Below are positions 41,954 to 53,555 of a stretch of 64,000 nt of DNA, piece by piece (position 1 is the first letter of the stretch; each line of letters begins with the position of its first letter). The notes below the pieces were generated by a model, which saw nothing but the letters and a program-made list of their open reading frames with translations, ran no database searches and was not told the origin of the DNA. The stretch lies in contig JANCRA010000011.1 of NCBI GenBank assembly GCA_024362935.1, forward strand, positions 744,001 to 808,000, in the 5' to 3' direction. The stretch is from Setophaga petechia. Lineage: Eukaryota; Chordata; Aves; Passeriformes; Parulidae. The position numbers and the translations under genes are program-made.

Positions 41954-42075
41954 ATCCTGTAACCGAGCGAGACGGCCAGGCAGAGCCACCCCCCTCAGCC
42001 ATTGGCACGGGGCCGGGGGCTCCCGCCCCCTCGGGCCGGCCCCGCCGAGCCTTCCCCGTGCCGCGCTGGAGCCCC

Positions 42076-42140
42076 CGGCCGAGCCGAGCCCAGCCGAGGC
42101 TAGTCGCGCCGAGCCGAGCCCAGCCGAGCCGAGCCGAGCG
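42076..42140. repeat. GAGCC pentanucleotide repeat
   Basis: Imperfect (CCGAG/GAGCC)n array with occasional CCAGC variants, about 250-315 bp upstream of the CTHRC1 start codon. Confidence 0.88.
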
Positions 42141-42162
42141 GCGGCAGCGCTCCTTGGCCATG

Positions 42163-42250
42163 CCCGGCGCTCCCCCAGCCCTCCCGGCTCTCCTCCCGGC
42201 GCTCCCGGAGCCCCTCCCGGCTCTTCTCCCGGCGCTCCCGCAGCCCCAGG
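42163..42250. repeat. 32-33-bp minisatellite, 2.7 copies
   Basis: Units starting CCCGGCGCTCCC at 42163, 42195 and 42228, with small differences. CpG-rich, upstream of CTHRC1. Confidence 0.88.
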
Positions 42251-43939
42251 CAGTTCCACGTCTTCAGGTGTTTGCCCGGCACTCGGTAGCTCCTTTCCGA
42301 TGAAGGAGCTGTCTCTGCAAGAAACCGCCTAACGCCACAGCGAGGAGAATTTGTGATCATGTATCCGCTGGGCATCAGGCACAGATTTCACTTTAAGAGA
42401 ACCCAAGGTAAGGACGAAAAATCCTTCTGAACAATAAAGGATTTTGGGCTTTTTCGGTATTGTCAGATTGAACATTGGCAATTTAGTAACAAAGGGAAAG
42501 TTTTCGGCTACCCAGTGTAAACCATCCCATACTGCTTTCATTCCAAATCATACTTTGTTTTTCATCATTCTAGAATTGAAAGGTCTGTAAAATAAAGGAT
42601 GTGATGTGTCCTCAAGAATTCAAAATACAAATAACAAATGTTTGAGAGGTAGCTTCTGTATACTGCAAACTTCATGGTATTTGTAGAGATAGAGTTTCCA
42701 GAAGGGGGAGATAAGCTTCAACATTTTTTTTTTCTGAAGTGTTTAAGAAAACCACACATTTCTCCTGCCAGAAAGAATGCTACAAGAAGTTGAATCATTC
42801 AAATAGGCTGCATGGAACCACATTTCTGTGTGGACTGAACCCCTTCATGTGGCTCCACACTTCCAGCCACTTCTGCTTTTCTCCCCTTTCCATGTCTGTG
42901 CCAGTGGAACAATAGCAGGGAAGTGAGAGCTACACCGCAGGTCAGTCACACTGCTGTCATCAACCCCGTCACACGCTGTCCTGAGAGCTGGGACTGACGT
43001 CAGCCACATTGCTGAGGTGAGGGCTCCTACCTTGTGAAGAAGAGCAGCATTACATCCTGCCAACTTCAAAAAAACAGCTGGTAAATCATAATGGTTCCCT
43101 AAACCAGCTGGGAAATTTTATGGAATGATGTAAATCCTTAATTGTAACAATTGCTTTGGTGACAGCCTCAGTCAGCATCCACAAACACAGGCAGAGGTTT
43201 CAATTGAGCAATGGCTCGGTGCTGTCAGCAAACCCTGCTGCCTCTGGGCTGATGGCAGTGCTGTGAGGGCGGTGGCGTTTGATTTCTGTGTCACCTGCAT
43301 GTTCACACAAGCGTCCTTACCGAGGGCTGGGGATCCTCAGCATCAACACAGGCTGTTGCTAAGGTGTGTCCCTTCACAGGGTGCCAGACTTCTGCATTAC
43401 AGAATTAATTTCCTCAGGCAAGGTGCAGCAGCTAAAGTACACAGTGCAGTAGCACTGCATGCCTTCCTAAGGCAATCACTCAGGATTTTAGAGAATAAAA
43501 TTTCCATGGACGCTCACAATTATTTCCCCACCTGGATTTGCTCACCATATGTTTGAGTGTGGTTTAGAAGCTTTGAAATTCCAAATGGCTTTGCCAGAGG
43601 AAGCAAACTGAGGAGCGCTGTAAGAGAAGGTCTCTTAGCAAACAGCAGTGGGACATGTGCTTTGAGCTCTGGTGAGTGCATTGTGCAGCTCCTAGCCCTC
43701 GTTTGACTTGCAGTGTGCATTTCCATCTGGAAAACAGAAATGTCAACATCCTCCTTAGCCTTCTTCAGCCCAAGCAAGCCTTGCCATCTGTTAGGCTTAT
43801 GTTTTATGGTCTTCTGATATATTTAAATGCTTCTGAGGGCACAAACCACTGCCAGATGCTGGTGAGATACTCAAATTGAATCAGAACTACTGATCTACTT
43901 TGCCTTAACTATTTTGCAGCTCAAAGGAGTGATAATAAA

Positions 43940-44003
43940 CTTGCCTGAGCATCCTCTGACCATGATCCAAGGACTTGCCTGAGCATCCTCTGACCATGAT
44001 CCA
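43940..44003. repeat. 34-bp-period tandem duplication
   Basis: A 30-bp segment beginning CTTGCCTGAGCATCCTCTGA at 43940-43969 is repeated exactly at 43974-44003. Confidence 0.93.
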
Positions 44004-47000
44004 TATTACATCAACTAGTGATTCTTTCATTTTATCCATCCTGCCATATGATATAGGCTTTATCTTTTATATGTGGCCCCACAAACATATCAGAACATAT
44101 TAGGAGTTGTTATTAATGTCACTAAAATCTCCCAGACGGCCAGTCTGCTCCTGCACATCCTGGGCAGGCTCACACAAGGTCACTGTGGCACAGTCAATGC
44201 ATCTTGAACCACAGATGCTCATAGGTGAGGCTGATGCCAGGAGTGCAGTCTCTCTGCTGCAGCTTGAGCTGCTTTCCCCCTCACACAGCCTCTCAGCATC
44301 CCAAAAATCCAGACACAAGTCTGGAGAGAAGGATGTTCCCATACACACATGTGTTTCCACTCACCTCAGCTTTAACATATTTAAATTCAAGGGACTGTCC
44401 ATGGGGTCACTGGGTCTCTCTGCCTTTCCTGTCCAAACTATTCCCGTTTATGAATACTGTTTGTTAGCACACTGGTTTGACTTCAAGCATTATTTGTTAT
44501 TCAATTTAGTTGTTATTCAGCCCTCAGTCTTTACAGTGTGAAATAACTGCAGGGAACCAGGAGCACCAGACTTAGGTGTCTATAAACATTACAGAATGTT
44601 CAAGGCTGAGGATCCTGAGACAAAAGAGGCCCAGTAAGGTAAGTGCCAAGACTTGGACTTTTCATCTGCCTTTAACTCTTATTGCTTCATACATTTCCCT
44701 GTTCTGAGGATGTCTGGGGATTTTGACTGGCTGGCAGCCTGATCTCTGCATCACTCAGGGGAGCATGGTGTTATACCCTGGGTAACAGCAGAGCACTCGA
44801 GGTTTGCACCAGAACACTCAGCATCCTTGCCAACCTGTCCTTGGTGCTTTTAACTGTGGAGTTTATCATTTTAGATCTTGTTCACTTTATTACTGACATT
44901 TTAGGGTGAGTTGTAAGTTGGTGTAGAAGGCTGAGATCAGGGAAAACTGTCGAATTTTTCAAATGGCTCTTTGCAGGCTGCCTGTCTGATCAAGGAGACA
45001 AAGAGCTGTCTGTACTGCCGTGGAAGAAAACCAAAGTAAGATCTCTCATGTAATTTATTACAGATTTAAGAAACTGATTCCAACTTCCACCAAAAAAGCC
45101 TTTGGAACTGCATAAAAATCAATAGGATTGTGGCCTTAGTCCCTTCTAACGCCTCTTAATTTAAATATATGATTGATATAGCATGAGTAAGATTTTTTTT
45201 AAAATCAAAAACGTCCCTCTCTCTATTTTATTACTTTACCAGCACAGATAGACCTATTTAAAAAAATTCCAGTAGCTTCTGCATAAAATTATAAAAGCAT
45301 TATAGCCCCAGCAGGGCTTTGCAGGTACACATATTAACACTTGGATCTTAAAATCTAATTTGGGGCATGTGCTCCCCCTTCAGAGGCTTGTCTGCAGAAG
45401 AGAATTCCTGTGTTCACACACATGAGGACAGCAGTTTTTGAGTGTGAGAAAAAAAAATCCTGATGGTAAATGTTAATTCTTTTTTTTCTGAATAAGCACA
45501 TGGCAGTTTCAATGTTACTATAGGAAATGTATTTTTACACAATAAAAAACATGACAGAATCAACACTTTTTGTTATTCATATTAATTATGTTTTCTATGG
45601 AGAGAAATATTTAACATAGTCTCTGACAAGTCAAGACCAGGACATAGGTCAGATACCAGTGAAAACTTCTGGAAACAGTTTCCATTGCCTGCTGGAGTTC
45701 CAGGCAGATCTGCTTTTTTCTGTCCAAGTCCTCAGTTGATTTATTGTTACATTTGCTTGTAGCTGTGTTTCTACAGTAATAATGGAGGCACCAAATATTT
45801 TAAACTAAACACTATTTTCAGTCAGAGAGAGATAAACTTTAATAGAACTATTTGGGAGAAATGTCTGCCTCACTGATAAAGGATAAATCAGGACATCCAG
45901 ATGTTTCCATAGTGCAAACTTTATGATGAAAAGCCCATACTGTTTCCATTAGCTGCTGGTTGCAAATTTCAGACCCTGAAGGGGTCTGGTCTGTGCCTCT
46001 GCAAGGCTGCTCCCAAGAGCAGCTGGCACAATCCCAACAGCAGTCACTGAAACATTTAGTTCTGCAGGGACATCAGGAGCACATCTAGCTTGAGCAGGTC
46101 TACTTAGATTGGGTTGTTCAAGGACTTGTAGAATGGTAAAATTATTTCAGTCCAGTTAAAAATTAAATTCACTGGGTGTCCAGTGAATCATCACGTGCAA
46201 GGGGAGAGCTGAGTCTCAGGAGAAACATTTTCTCATTAGAGTGGCTGGGAATCAGCCAGTGATAGAAAAATCACTTGGCTACCTCATGAAACCTCAATGA
46301 ATGGAAAGGCTTATACAGAACTGAAAAGCTAACTTTCCTTAAATCCTGTGCTAATAAATGGTTATTAGGATGTGAAATACAGTGCTCCATTCAGACAAGA
46401 AGGCTTCTTCAAATGAAGGGCACAATCTGCATTTTTCTACACCATTCATCAAATGCACTGCCAGAAGTTTGTTCTTCCAGTTTTGGAAGATAGCTCAAAT
46501 TAGTGATAAACCTGAAATTAAAGAAATAGAGTTTAACTTTGAAAGTTTGTGTCCAGTAAACCCTTTGAAAAGGAGTTCCTCAGGATAAGCAAGCTATGAG
46601 CAGGGCTGAGGCAGGGCTCTGCAGCCCTTCAAGGTGGCTTACAGAAACCAGAGGTCTAGAGCCACCATGACAGGCACACACAAAATGCACAGCACTACAT
46701 GAAAGATTTGATCAAAGAAACAAACTAAATTTGGTCAAAGAAACAACAAAATTTGGCCCATTTGCACAAAATTCAGAAGAGAGACAGATGAGCAGAGCCA
46801 AACAACAATGACAGATGAGAACACATGTGATCACTGCAGCTCTGCTTCTTGGATGTACTGGTGGATCTTGAAGCCTGTGGCATTCTTGTCACCTGGCTCC
46901 CTATGCCCACACTGACCTCAGTGAAAAAGTTCCATGGCTTGAGGCAAGCAGGGCTGTGGAGCTTCTGGGCACCACCTCCAGCATGTGCTCACTCATGACC

Positions 47001-47574
47001 CACTGTCACTTGAAAGGGCAATGCATGGACAGGGGCTGCTGGGTCAGGCACAGTGAGGTTCACCACAAGTGGCTCAATGGGGTCATCCTTCAGCCCTGAG
47101 GATACTGAAATAGGTAAACTCTTGTATTTAAGTTGTTTTATGTGCTAATAAAGGAATAATATTTGACTTACATCAGCAAGTGACTGGTACAGTAGCACTG
47201 GAAAGGATCAAGTGCCTGAATCCCTGGCTTATGTGGAGATGAAATTGTGTTTGGCCAGAACAGCAAAAGACCCGCCAGGTTCCTGTGAAGAAAAATGTGG
47301 TTTTGAGCCCTTCTTTAAGTTATATTTTTACAGCAGGTGCACATCTAACTATGCTTTTGTGAGGCATAATTTAGTGCTGGTTTCCTTGCTTCTATCCTTG
47401 TAGCTTTGCTGTAATTACAGCACCTCTTGGTTGATTACAGATCTTATTTATGAGTCCATCATTTCCCATTGTCAAGTAGAGCAATATTGCTGACATCTTT
47501 TGTGAAAAATCCTTTCTTAGGATTTTTCCTGCTGGAGCTGAGAAGTTTCAGTAACAAATATAAACAATTATTAT

Positions 47575-47876
47575 CTGCTGCTGTGGAATGCAACAGGTCC
47601 ACCTGTGATTTGGTGTTCTGTAGGTGTTTGGATTTACTGACCACTCAAGGTGGAGCTGCTATGGCTCTCTGCCGAGAGGCAGACCTTTGTTATTCATTCT
47701 TTCTATTCTATTCTTAGCTTAGCCAGCTTCTGAAGAAGCTCCTTTCCTTTCTATTCCAATGTAGTATAGTTATAATGTTATATATTTATCATAAGATAAT
47801 AAATCAAGCCTTCTGATCATAGAATCAAGATTCCTGCCTCTTCCTCCATCTAAAAACCCCTGTGACCACTGTCACA
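47575..47876 (+). mobile_element. Endogenous-retrovirus LTR remnant (3' part)
   Basis: The stretch CCTTTGTTATTCATTCTTTC, then TATTCTTAGCTTAGCCAGCT and TCTGAAGAAGCTCCTTTCC, is one I associate with avian ERV LTRs. A poly(A) signal ATAATAAATCAAGCC lies at about 47797-47811, and the element ends CTGTCACA at 47876. The left boundary is uncertain. No internal retroviral sequence adjoins it. Confidence 0.6.
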
Positions 47877-47971
47877 GAGCAACTTTCTTTCAGGATGTGT
47901 GCCCTAAAAATGCTGTTGAAGTAATATTAATTTAAAAGGCAAATTCCTCCTTCTTTTTTTTTTCTTTTGCC

Positions 47972-48021
47972 TGTGTGTGTGTGTGTGTGTGTGTATGTGT
48001 GTGTGTGTGTATGCATGTGTG
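47972..48021. repeat. (TG)n microsatellite
   Basis: About 50 bp of TG repeats with TATG and TGCATG interruptions near the 3' end. Confidence 0.95.
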
Positions 48022-48127
48022 CTTTCTTGGCTTTTCCTGCAGGTTTGGTGACTGTCCATTTCTCTCCATAGAGAACCTCATCACAGCTATCAGCATCTTT
48101 AAGTTTTCCTCAGGATAATCTTGCCTA

Positions 48128-48151
48128 CTAAAATTTTGAGAAAAATTTTAG
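48128..48151. repeat. AT-rich 10-bp inverted repeat
   Basis: CTAAAATTTT and AAAATTTTAG flank a 4-nt loop; a third related AAATTTAGG unit follows. Low-complexity hairpin. Confidence 0.75.
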
Positions 48152-51100
48152 GAAAAAATTTAGGAAAAATAAATTAATTTGCATGGTGAGCCCTGACTTC
48201 AGCCAGCCCAACACATTTGCATCTCATCCACCCGCTGGCACATCACACCTATCAGTGCCACATCTCCACATTTCACAGATTCATGTGTCTAGATTATTTA
48301 TCCCTGCAGTGCATCCACTTGTTCTGTACGTGGAAGTCTGGATCACAGCCATGCCTGTAGGAATCTGGCAGGAGGAGAGCAAGTCCCAGACAGGACTGTG
48401 TCCAGTGGGCAACACCAGTGACTCAAAACTAGTGCTCAACTGCTTCAGCTTCCTCAAAGCCTCCATCTTCAGTCATTCAAGACTTACCTGCATTCCTGGA
48501 TAGTAGGTATGATACTACTGGATTTGGGTCTGGAGGGAATGCTTCCCAGAGAGCTTAAGCCTTCAACTGATAAATAATTGACTATTAATTTCTTGTGATC
48601 CAGTTTCATGTGGTAAGGTAGAACATCAGGAAGATAACTGGGACACACATTCTCTTCTTGGTCCTTCATACACAACCAACATGGAACATCCTTTTTCCTG
48701 TTAATCCTTTGATGGCCATGTCTAATCATCCCCCCCTCTCCTCTCTGACAAACCTACTCAATGGCAACAAAACATCTTCTGGATGTTTCTCTTCACCTTG
48801 TATGGCAAAAATGAGTCCTAAAATACCTTTCCCCTTAAAATACCTGATGTTCTCATGACTATCCTGCTGTACTTGAGAGTGCTCTCTGGGAGGGAAATCA
48901 GTGTCCCTCCACATCACCTCCACCCAGTACTGAGTGCCTGTTTAGCACTGCCCTTCCACAAAAAGTGCTTTCTTCCAAACAGCAGGAACTACTCTCCTCT
49001 CCAGCTCTTGTCTGTGCTAAGAAACCAGCTCTGACCTGTTTAATGAAGGTAATTTGTTTAAAGAGCTCATTGGCCATTACTTTATTTCGACTAATAAAAC
49101 TTGAAAGAAAGCAAACTTTTATTTCACATTTTGTTTCAGTGATCAAAGTTTGAAATGCAGGGAATAAACATTAACAAAGAGCTCAGATATAAATGTCCTG
49201 GCTTGTTTTTAATTGTAATTTAAATTATGATTTTTTTATAATTTTAAGATTATACTTTTAATCTCAAGTTTTTTTTAATAGGAACTGAAAGCCAGTTAAT
49301 AAACAGAAGTGGATTTCATAGACATGCATCAGAAATACATTCTGAGCTCCACTTCTAGGTATACAAAGCAGAAAGCTCATGAATGCATGGTACAAGTTGC
49401 TTTAATTAAACTCCAGACCATTAAAAAATACAAGTATGATAAGTGTAAAGGCAGGAAAGAATAAGTGCAAAAAAAAAAAAGAAACTTGCAGGAAATAACA
49501 TCTATACTCATGAGACTCTGAAATACCTTTGGAGCCAGCCATGTCAATTACTGCAAATACCACTGGTTAATACTGGCAGTGAGCTTTACCAGTGAATGCA
49601 GGCAGAGAGCAGCCAGATGCCTTCAAAGACTGATCCAACAAGTGGCCAGTGTGAAGGGAAGGATGCAGAATCTGTCCTTTGATGTGCAGCCTTCTGAAAC
49701 AGCACGTTGAGACTGGGTGGTCAAACTCCACAGCAGAACAGGATTTTCATTCTCTTCAGCTACTGCCTTTTTCAGCATTTTGCAGAATGCTAAACTTATT
49801 AAAGAAATTCAACTTTTCATATTACTTTTTCTTCTATTTTGCTTCTGAATTTCAATTGGATTTGACTGTTTAAACCAAATGTATTCTGTATTCTGTAAGG
49901 AAAAAGGAGCTACAGTTCTCTGTAAATCAGATGAACAGTTGTCAAAGAAAATTCTATGATACTTCTTCAGCTTGTTAGTGCTCCATCACTGAATTGTTGG
50001 GGTTTTTACTCTAAAAAAACCAGTAAGTTTTAAATAACTGCAGGTTTTTGTGGTTTTTTTCTTTGGTAATAGCACATTTTAAATGTTACAAACATTATTT
50101 TGTTTATCTTTTCAAACTTAGACTTATTTTTTCAACTATATGCATAGATTTACACTCTAGGTAAAGTCTACCCTGGTTTTCACCAAACACATTTAGCAAA
50201 ATAGAGCAGTAAGATACAGTATAAACAACATGTACCATAAAAATACCATATTGGTAATTTCAGGTGCTGTTTATTTCACAAATCAAGTATTATTTGATAT
50301 GCTAAACTTATCTTGTCCTTTAAAAGATTTTCTATGCAACCTGAAAACTCAGTGCAATGCATAATTTGAACAGATTTATGACATCTTCATTCAGAGAAAG
50401 ACTATTTGGCACACATAACTCCAGGTTTGGAGAAGCTGTCAGTATCCTGTGGTCTAGCTTCTTGCAAACAGTGGCAGCAAACAAGACTGAAATGGCTGTA
50501 TCAGTGTAAATAGCTGGATTTACAGTACATCTTCCAGAAGACTGCTAGCCTCCATTAAACAACTTCAGCTGATGGAGATCAGCTCCCTTCTTCCCAGGGA
50601 GAAGTCATTCTCACGGGTTCAGAAATGCCCTTTGAATATGAATGGTTTAACTTCATTCAGATAACAAGAGGAAAGCAAATAAAAGAATACCTTTATGTTG
50701 GAGAAGCTGCTGATGAGATTCTGCATTGCCCCTCACCATAAGGCAGTCAGTCTTCCAGGCCCTGACTCATCTCTGTGTCCCTTTTCTCTCAGTTTCCTTC
50801 TCCTCATCACTGCTGTGAGCTGTGAGCACTCAAACAGAACTTTAACTTCCCATTCACTGCTTGACTACTTGGTTAAAGCACCCAGAGAGGTCACAGCCTC
50901 TTTGCCTGCAAGGATCACCCTGGGAATTCTGTTTTTTCTGGTGCAGCTGCCCTGGAACACACAAAGTGCTACAGTCTCAATCTACCACTGATGAGTTTCA
51001 CTGCCAGTTAATGTTTTGATTATTGCTTCGTATTTCACACTCTGATAATTTACCTATTTTTAGGCCCACAGTATTGCTGTAACTTCAAAATACTTTACTT

Positions 51101-51529
51101 TTTGTAGAGCAGTTACCACAAAACCAATTTTTTTCCAGAGCTTCATAAAAAGGGGGAATAGCACTAAAAATTAAAAATCAGTATTTTAAGAAGGTGGCAG
51201 CATGAGCAGTCTGGAAATACACATTCTACATAATCTAAAGGAGGTCATGAAAGAAAAGATGCTGTAAATATTAGGATGAAAGAACTAGTTCAAGTTCCTC
51301 ACTCCTGCATAAGTCTGTGTTCATGAGAACAATTCCCAGCATTCTTCTGTCTCAGTTTCTCACACAGGAGAAATAAAAACATTGCAATACTTACTAACTC
51401 ACACAGCCCTACTAAAAATACTTGTGTTTTAGGTGCCAAAGTACTACAGTAGTGGGTAGAGCAACAAACATGCCACATCTAGTTACTGAGAAATATCCAC
51501 TCAGAAGCTCTTACTATACAACAGCATAT

Positions 51530-51535
51530 TTTATT
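51530..51535 (-). terminator. Candidate FZD6 poly(A) signal
   Basis: AATAAA on the minus strand about 1.9 kb beyond the FZD6 stop. A nearer ATTAAA (minus) at 53074-53079 would give a ~0.35-kb 3' UTR. Neither can be confirmed from sequence. Confidence 0.3.
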
Positions 51536-51906
51536 ACTAAGAAATACAGTAAAAACAAAACTACTGAACATGTGTATAAAGTTACCTGGTTACAAACAGA
51601 AAAATGAAGGGTATTTAGTGCACCTTTTCACAGGAGGTTTTTCATATCTTTCCTACTGTCCACTCAGTAGCAAGAATTCTGTGTACTTTTAATGGGAAAA
51701 TTCTAAAAGAAAGAGCATATCCCATTGATGGCAATAAATTACAAATGCTAAAATGCAGATACTGTAATATAAAGGTAAAGAAATTTCATTTTTAATGCAT
51801 GATGGATAAAACAAATAACTTTGGTTTATCAGAACCATAGTTCCTCTTGTTCCAGCATTTACATGTCCTTTGTACCATGCAATTTTCATTGTTCAATGCT
51901 TCACCA

Positions 51907-51939
51907 TGAATGCTGCCCCAAATTAAGGGGCAGCATTCA
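51907..51939. repeat. 13-bp perfect inverted repeat
   Basis: TGAATGCTGCCCC at 51907-51919 and its reverse complement at 51927-51939 flank a 7-nt AT loop. It may lie in the FZD6 3' UTR if the distal poly(A) site is used. Confidence 0.9.
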
Positions 51940-52243
51940 AAGTAAATTCTCTGTCTAATACCATAACATTGAGACATATTCTTATTAGTGGTCAAATGCA
52001 AGATGCTGGACAGTTTGACAAAATGCACTGACATTTAGTTTTAGAAAACAGCAAAATCTGTCTCCAAACTATCTCAAGTAACAAATCCCATTGGCTCTTA
52101 AAAAAATATTGACTCAAATGAAGTCAGACAATGAAATTGTTACCCACATCAGCAGTACTTGCTCCTGAGAACCACCTAGCATAGGAAAGTCTATATGTAT
52201 TAAGGCCTTTTTGATTTAGAGAAAATATATTGCTGTAGCATAT

Positions 52244-52277
52244 TAGAAAATTAGGCTTTGTAGAAAATTAGGCTTTG
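52244..52277. repeat. 17-bp perfect tandem duplication
   Basis: TAGAAAATTAGGCTTTG occurs twice back to back (52244-52260 and 52261-52277). Confidence 0.93.
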
Positions 52278-53331
52278 TAGGAAAAATACTGAGGCTGTCT
52301 TCTCTGTAAATAGGTTGTTAAAGAAGCCTGCATATTCATAACTCACCAGTTATTTGCAGCAGTTATCTGCAAGACATTTCTTTATAACATTTTAAAAAAA
52401 TGAAGTTACTCACATAGAAACAGCACAAGATGAGCTGTCACTGCAGCTCAGGACAAAAGCCCCAAGCCTGCATGTCAGGCTGTGCCACTGAGCCCAGGAG
52501 TCTGAGGTGTCCCCTCTGTCACCATGCCCTGGGACACCAGGCCAGGAGAGGGTCCAAGAGGCATTTTTGTGAGACAGTGCTGCACCTTCTGCAGCATCCC
52601 TGCAGCAGGGCCTGTCTCACCCCAAACATCAGTGCATGGTATGGATAAAGGTCCAGCCTGCTTTTCTCAGAACTGTGTGACATTGGCTGATCACCAGGGG
52701 ACTGCTGGCTTCAGCAACACCCTGAGGGAAGCACAGGAACTTTCCCAAGTTTGTACAATACATACAAAACAGTAGTTCTAAAGATTGACCTTATGCAGTC
52801 ACTTATTTACAAAGTTAATTTTTATGTACAAAATAAACTGCTATAATTTCAGATTCCCTTTCATATTCAGTGTACAAGCTACCATAAATCAGTGCTCTAA
52901 CTGACACGGCATGATGCATAATTTAGAGTATTTAGAAATCTGTGCATCACTTACTTAAGTGATACTGTTGTTTAAGAGACAGTAAAAAAGAAAAATTAAC
53001 AAGTTTTGAAAAATATTGAAGAGGCAGATGGAATTTTATACCTTGAGAAGTAACAGTGCTTTTGAAGCATTATTTTAATGTGATTCATTACGAAGTGTTC
53101 TTTATATAAGGAATAATATTTGTCTCTCATCTTTTTCTTACATTATTGCCATGTCCTATAGAACTTCAATTTCCATTAGTCCTGGACAGGATTAAATACA
53201 GTACATTATTGCTAGCTGTCCCCACAACAAAACATACATTTTTTAAGTGCAAAGCAGGATATATGTGTTTTTAATAAGGCACAGAATATCCATTATTTCC
53301 AGTGTAACAAAGAACTCATGTCAGTTTTATA

Positions 53332-53396
53332 CAATGCAAATGTTCATATAAATTTTCAGTCTTATGCAATACAAATGTTCATATACATTTTCAATC
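53332..53396. repeat. Direct repeat just after the FZD6 stop codon
   Basis: A 30-bp segment at 53332-53361 recurs at 53367-53396 with about three mismatches (35-bp period). It occupies the first bases of the FZD6 3' UTR. Confidence 0.85.
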
Positions 53397-53398
53397 TT

Positions 53399-53555
53399 TC
53401 AAGGATTAGAACTGTTTCCTGAATCCAACTCTCTTCTGGTGTCTGAAGCTGAGTAGACAAGAAGTGATATGGAAGGTGACTGTGAGACATCAGGTATTTG
53501 GGAACAGCTCCTTTGCAGTGAAGGAGATTCACTAAAATCATTTTTAGGAGTTATT
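53399..53555 (-). CDS. FZD6: FZD6 last coding exon with stop
   Basis: Encodes the final 51 residues ([14 protein letters not shown]... GNSSNP) after a split Arg codon, and TGA at 53399-53401. Only the first residues (RITPKND versus human RISPKSD) and an SLLV stretch are clearly conserved. The acceptor is TTTACTTACAG. Confidence 0.92.

Larger units (their letters stand above)
42291..53398. other. CTHRC1-FZD6 intergenic region
   Basis: About 11 kb without a supportable gene; its FZD6-proximal end must hold the FZD6 3' UTR. Contents seen: a 34-bp tandem duplication (43940-44003), an LTR remnant (about 47575-47876), a TG microsatellite (47972-48021), AT-rich hairpins, and short tandem repeats near FZD6. 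Scattered open frames up to about 144 codons (44107-44541) match nothing I know. Confidence 0.75.
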
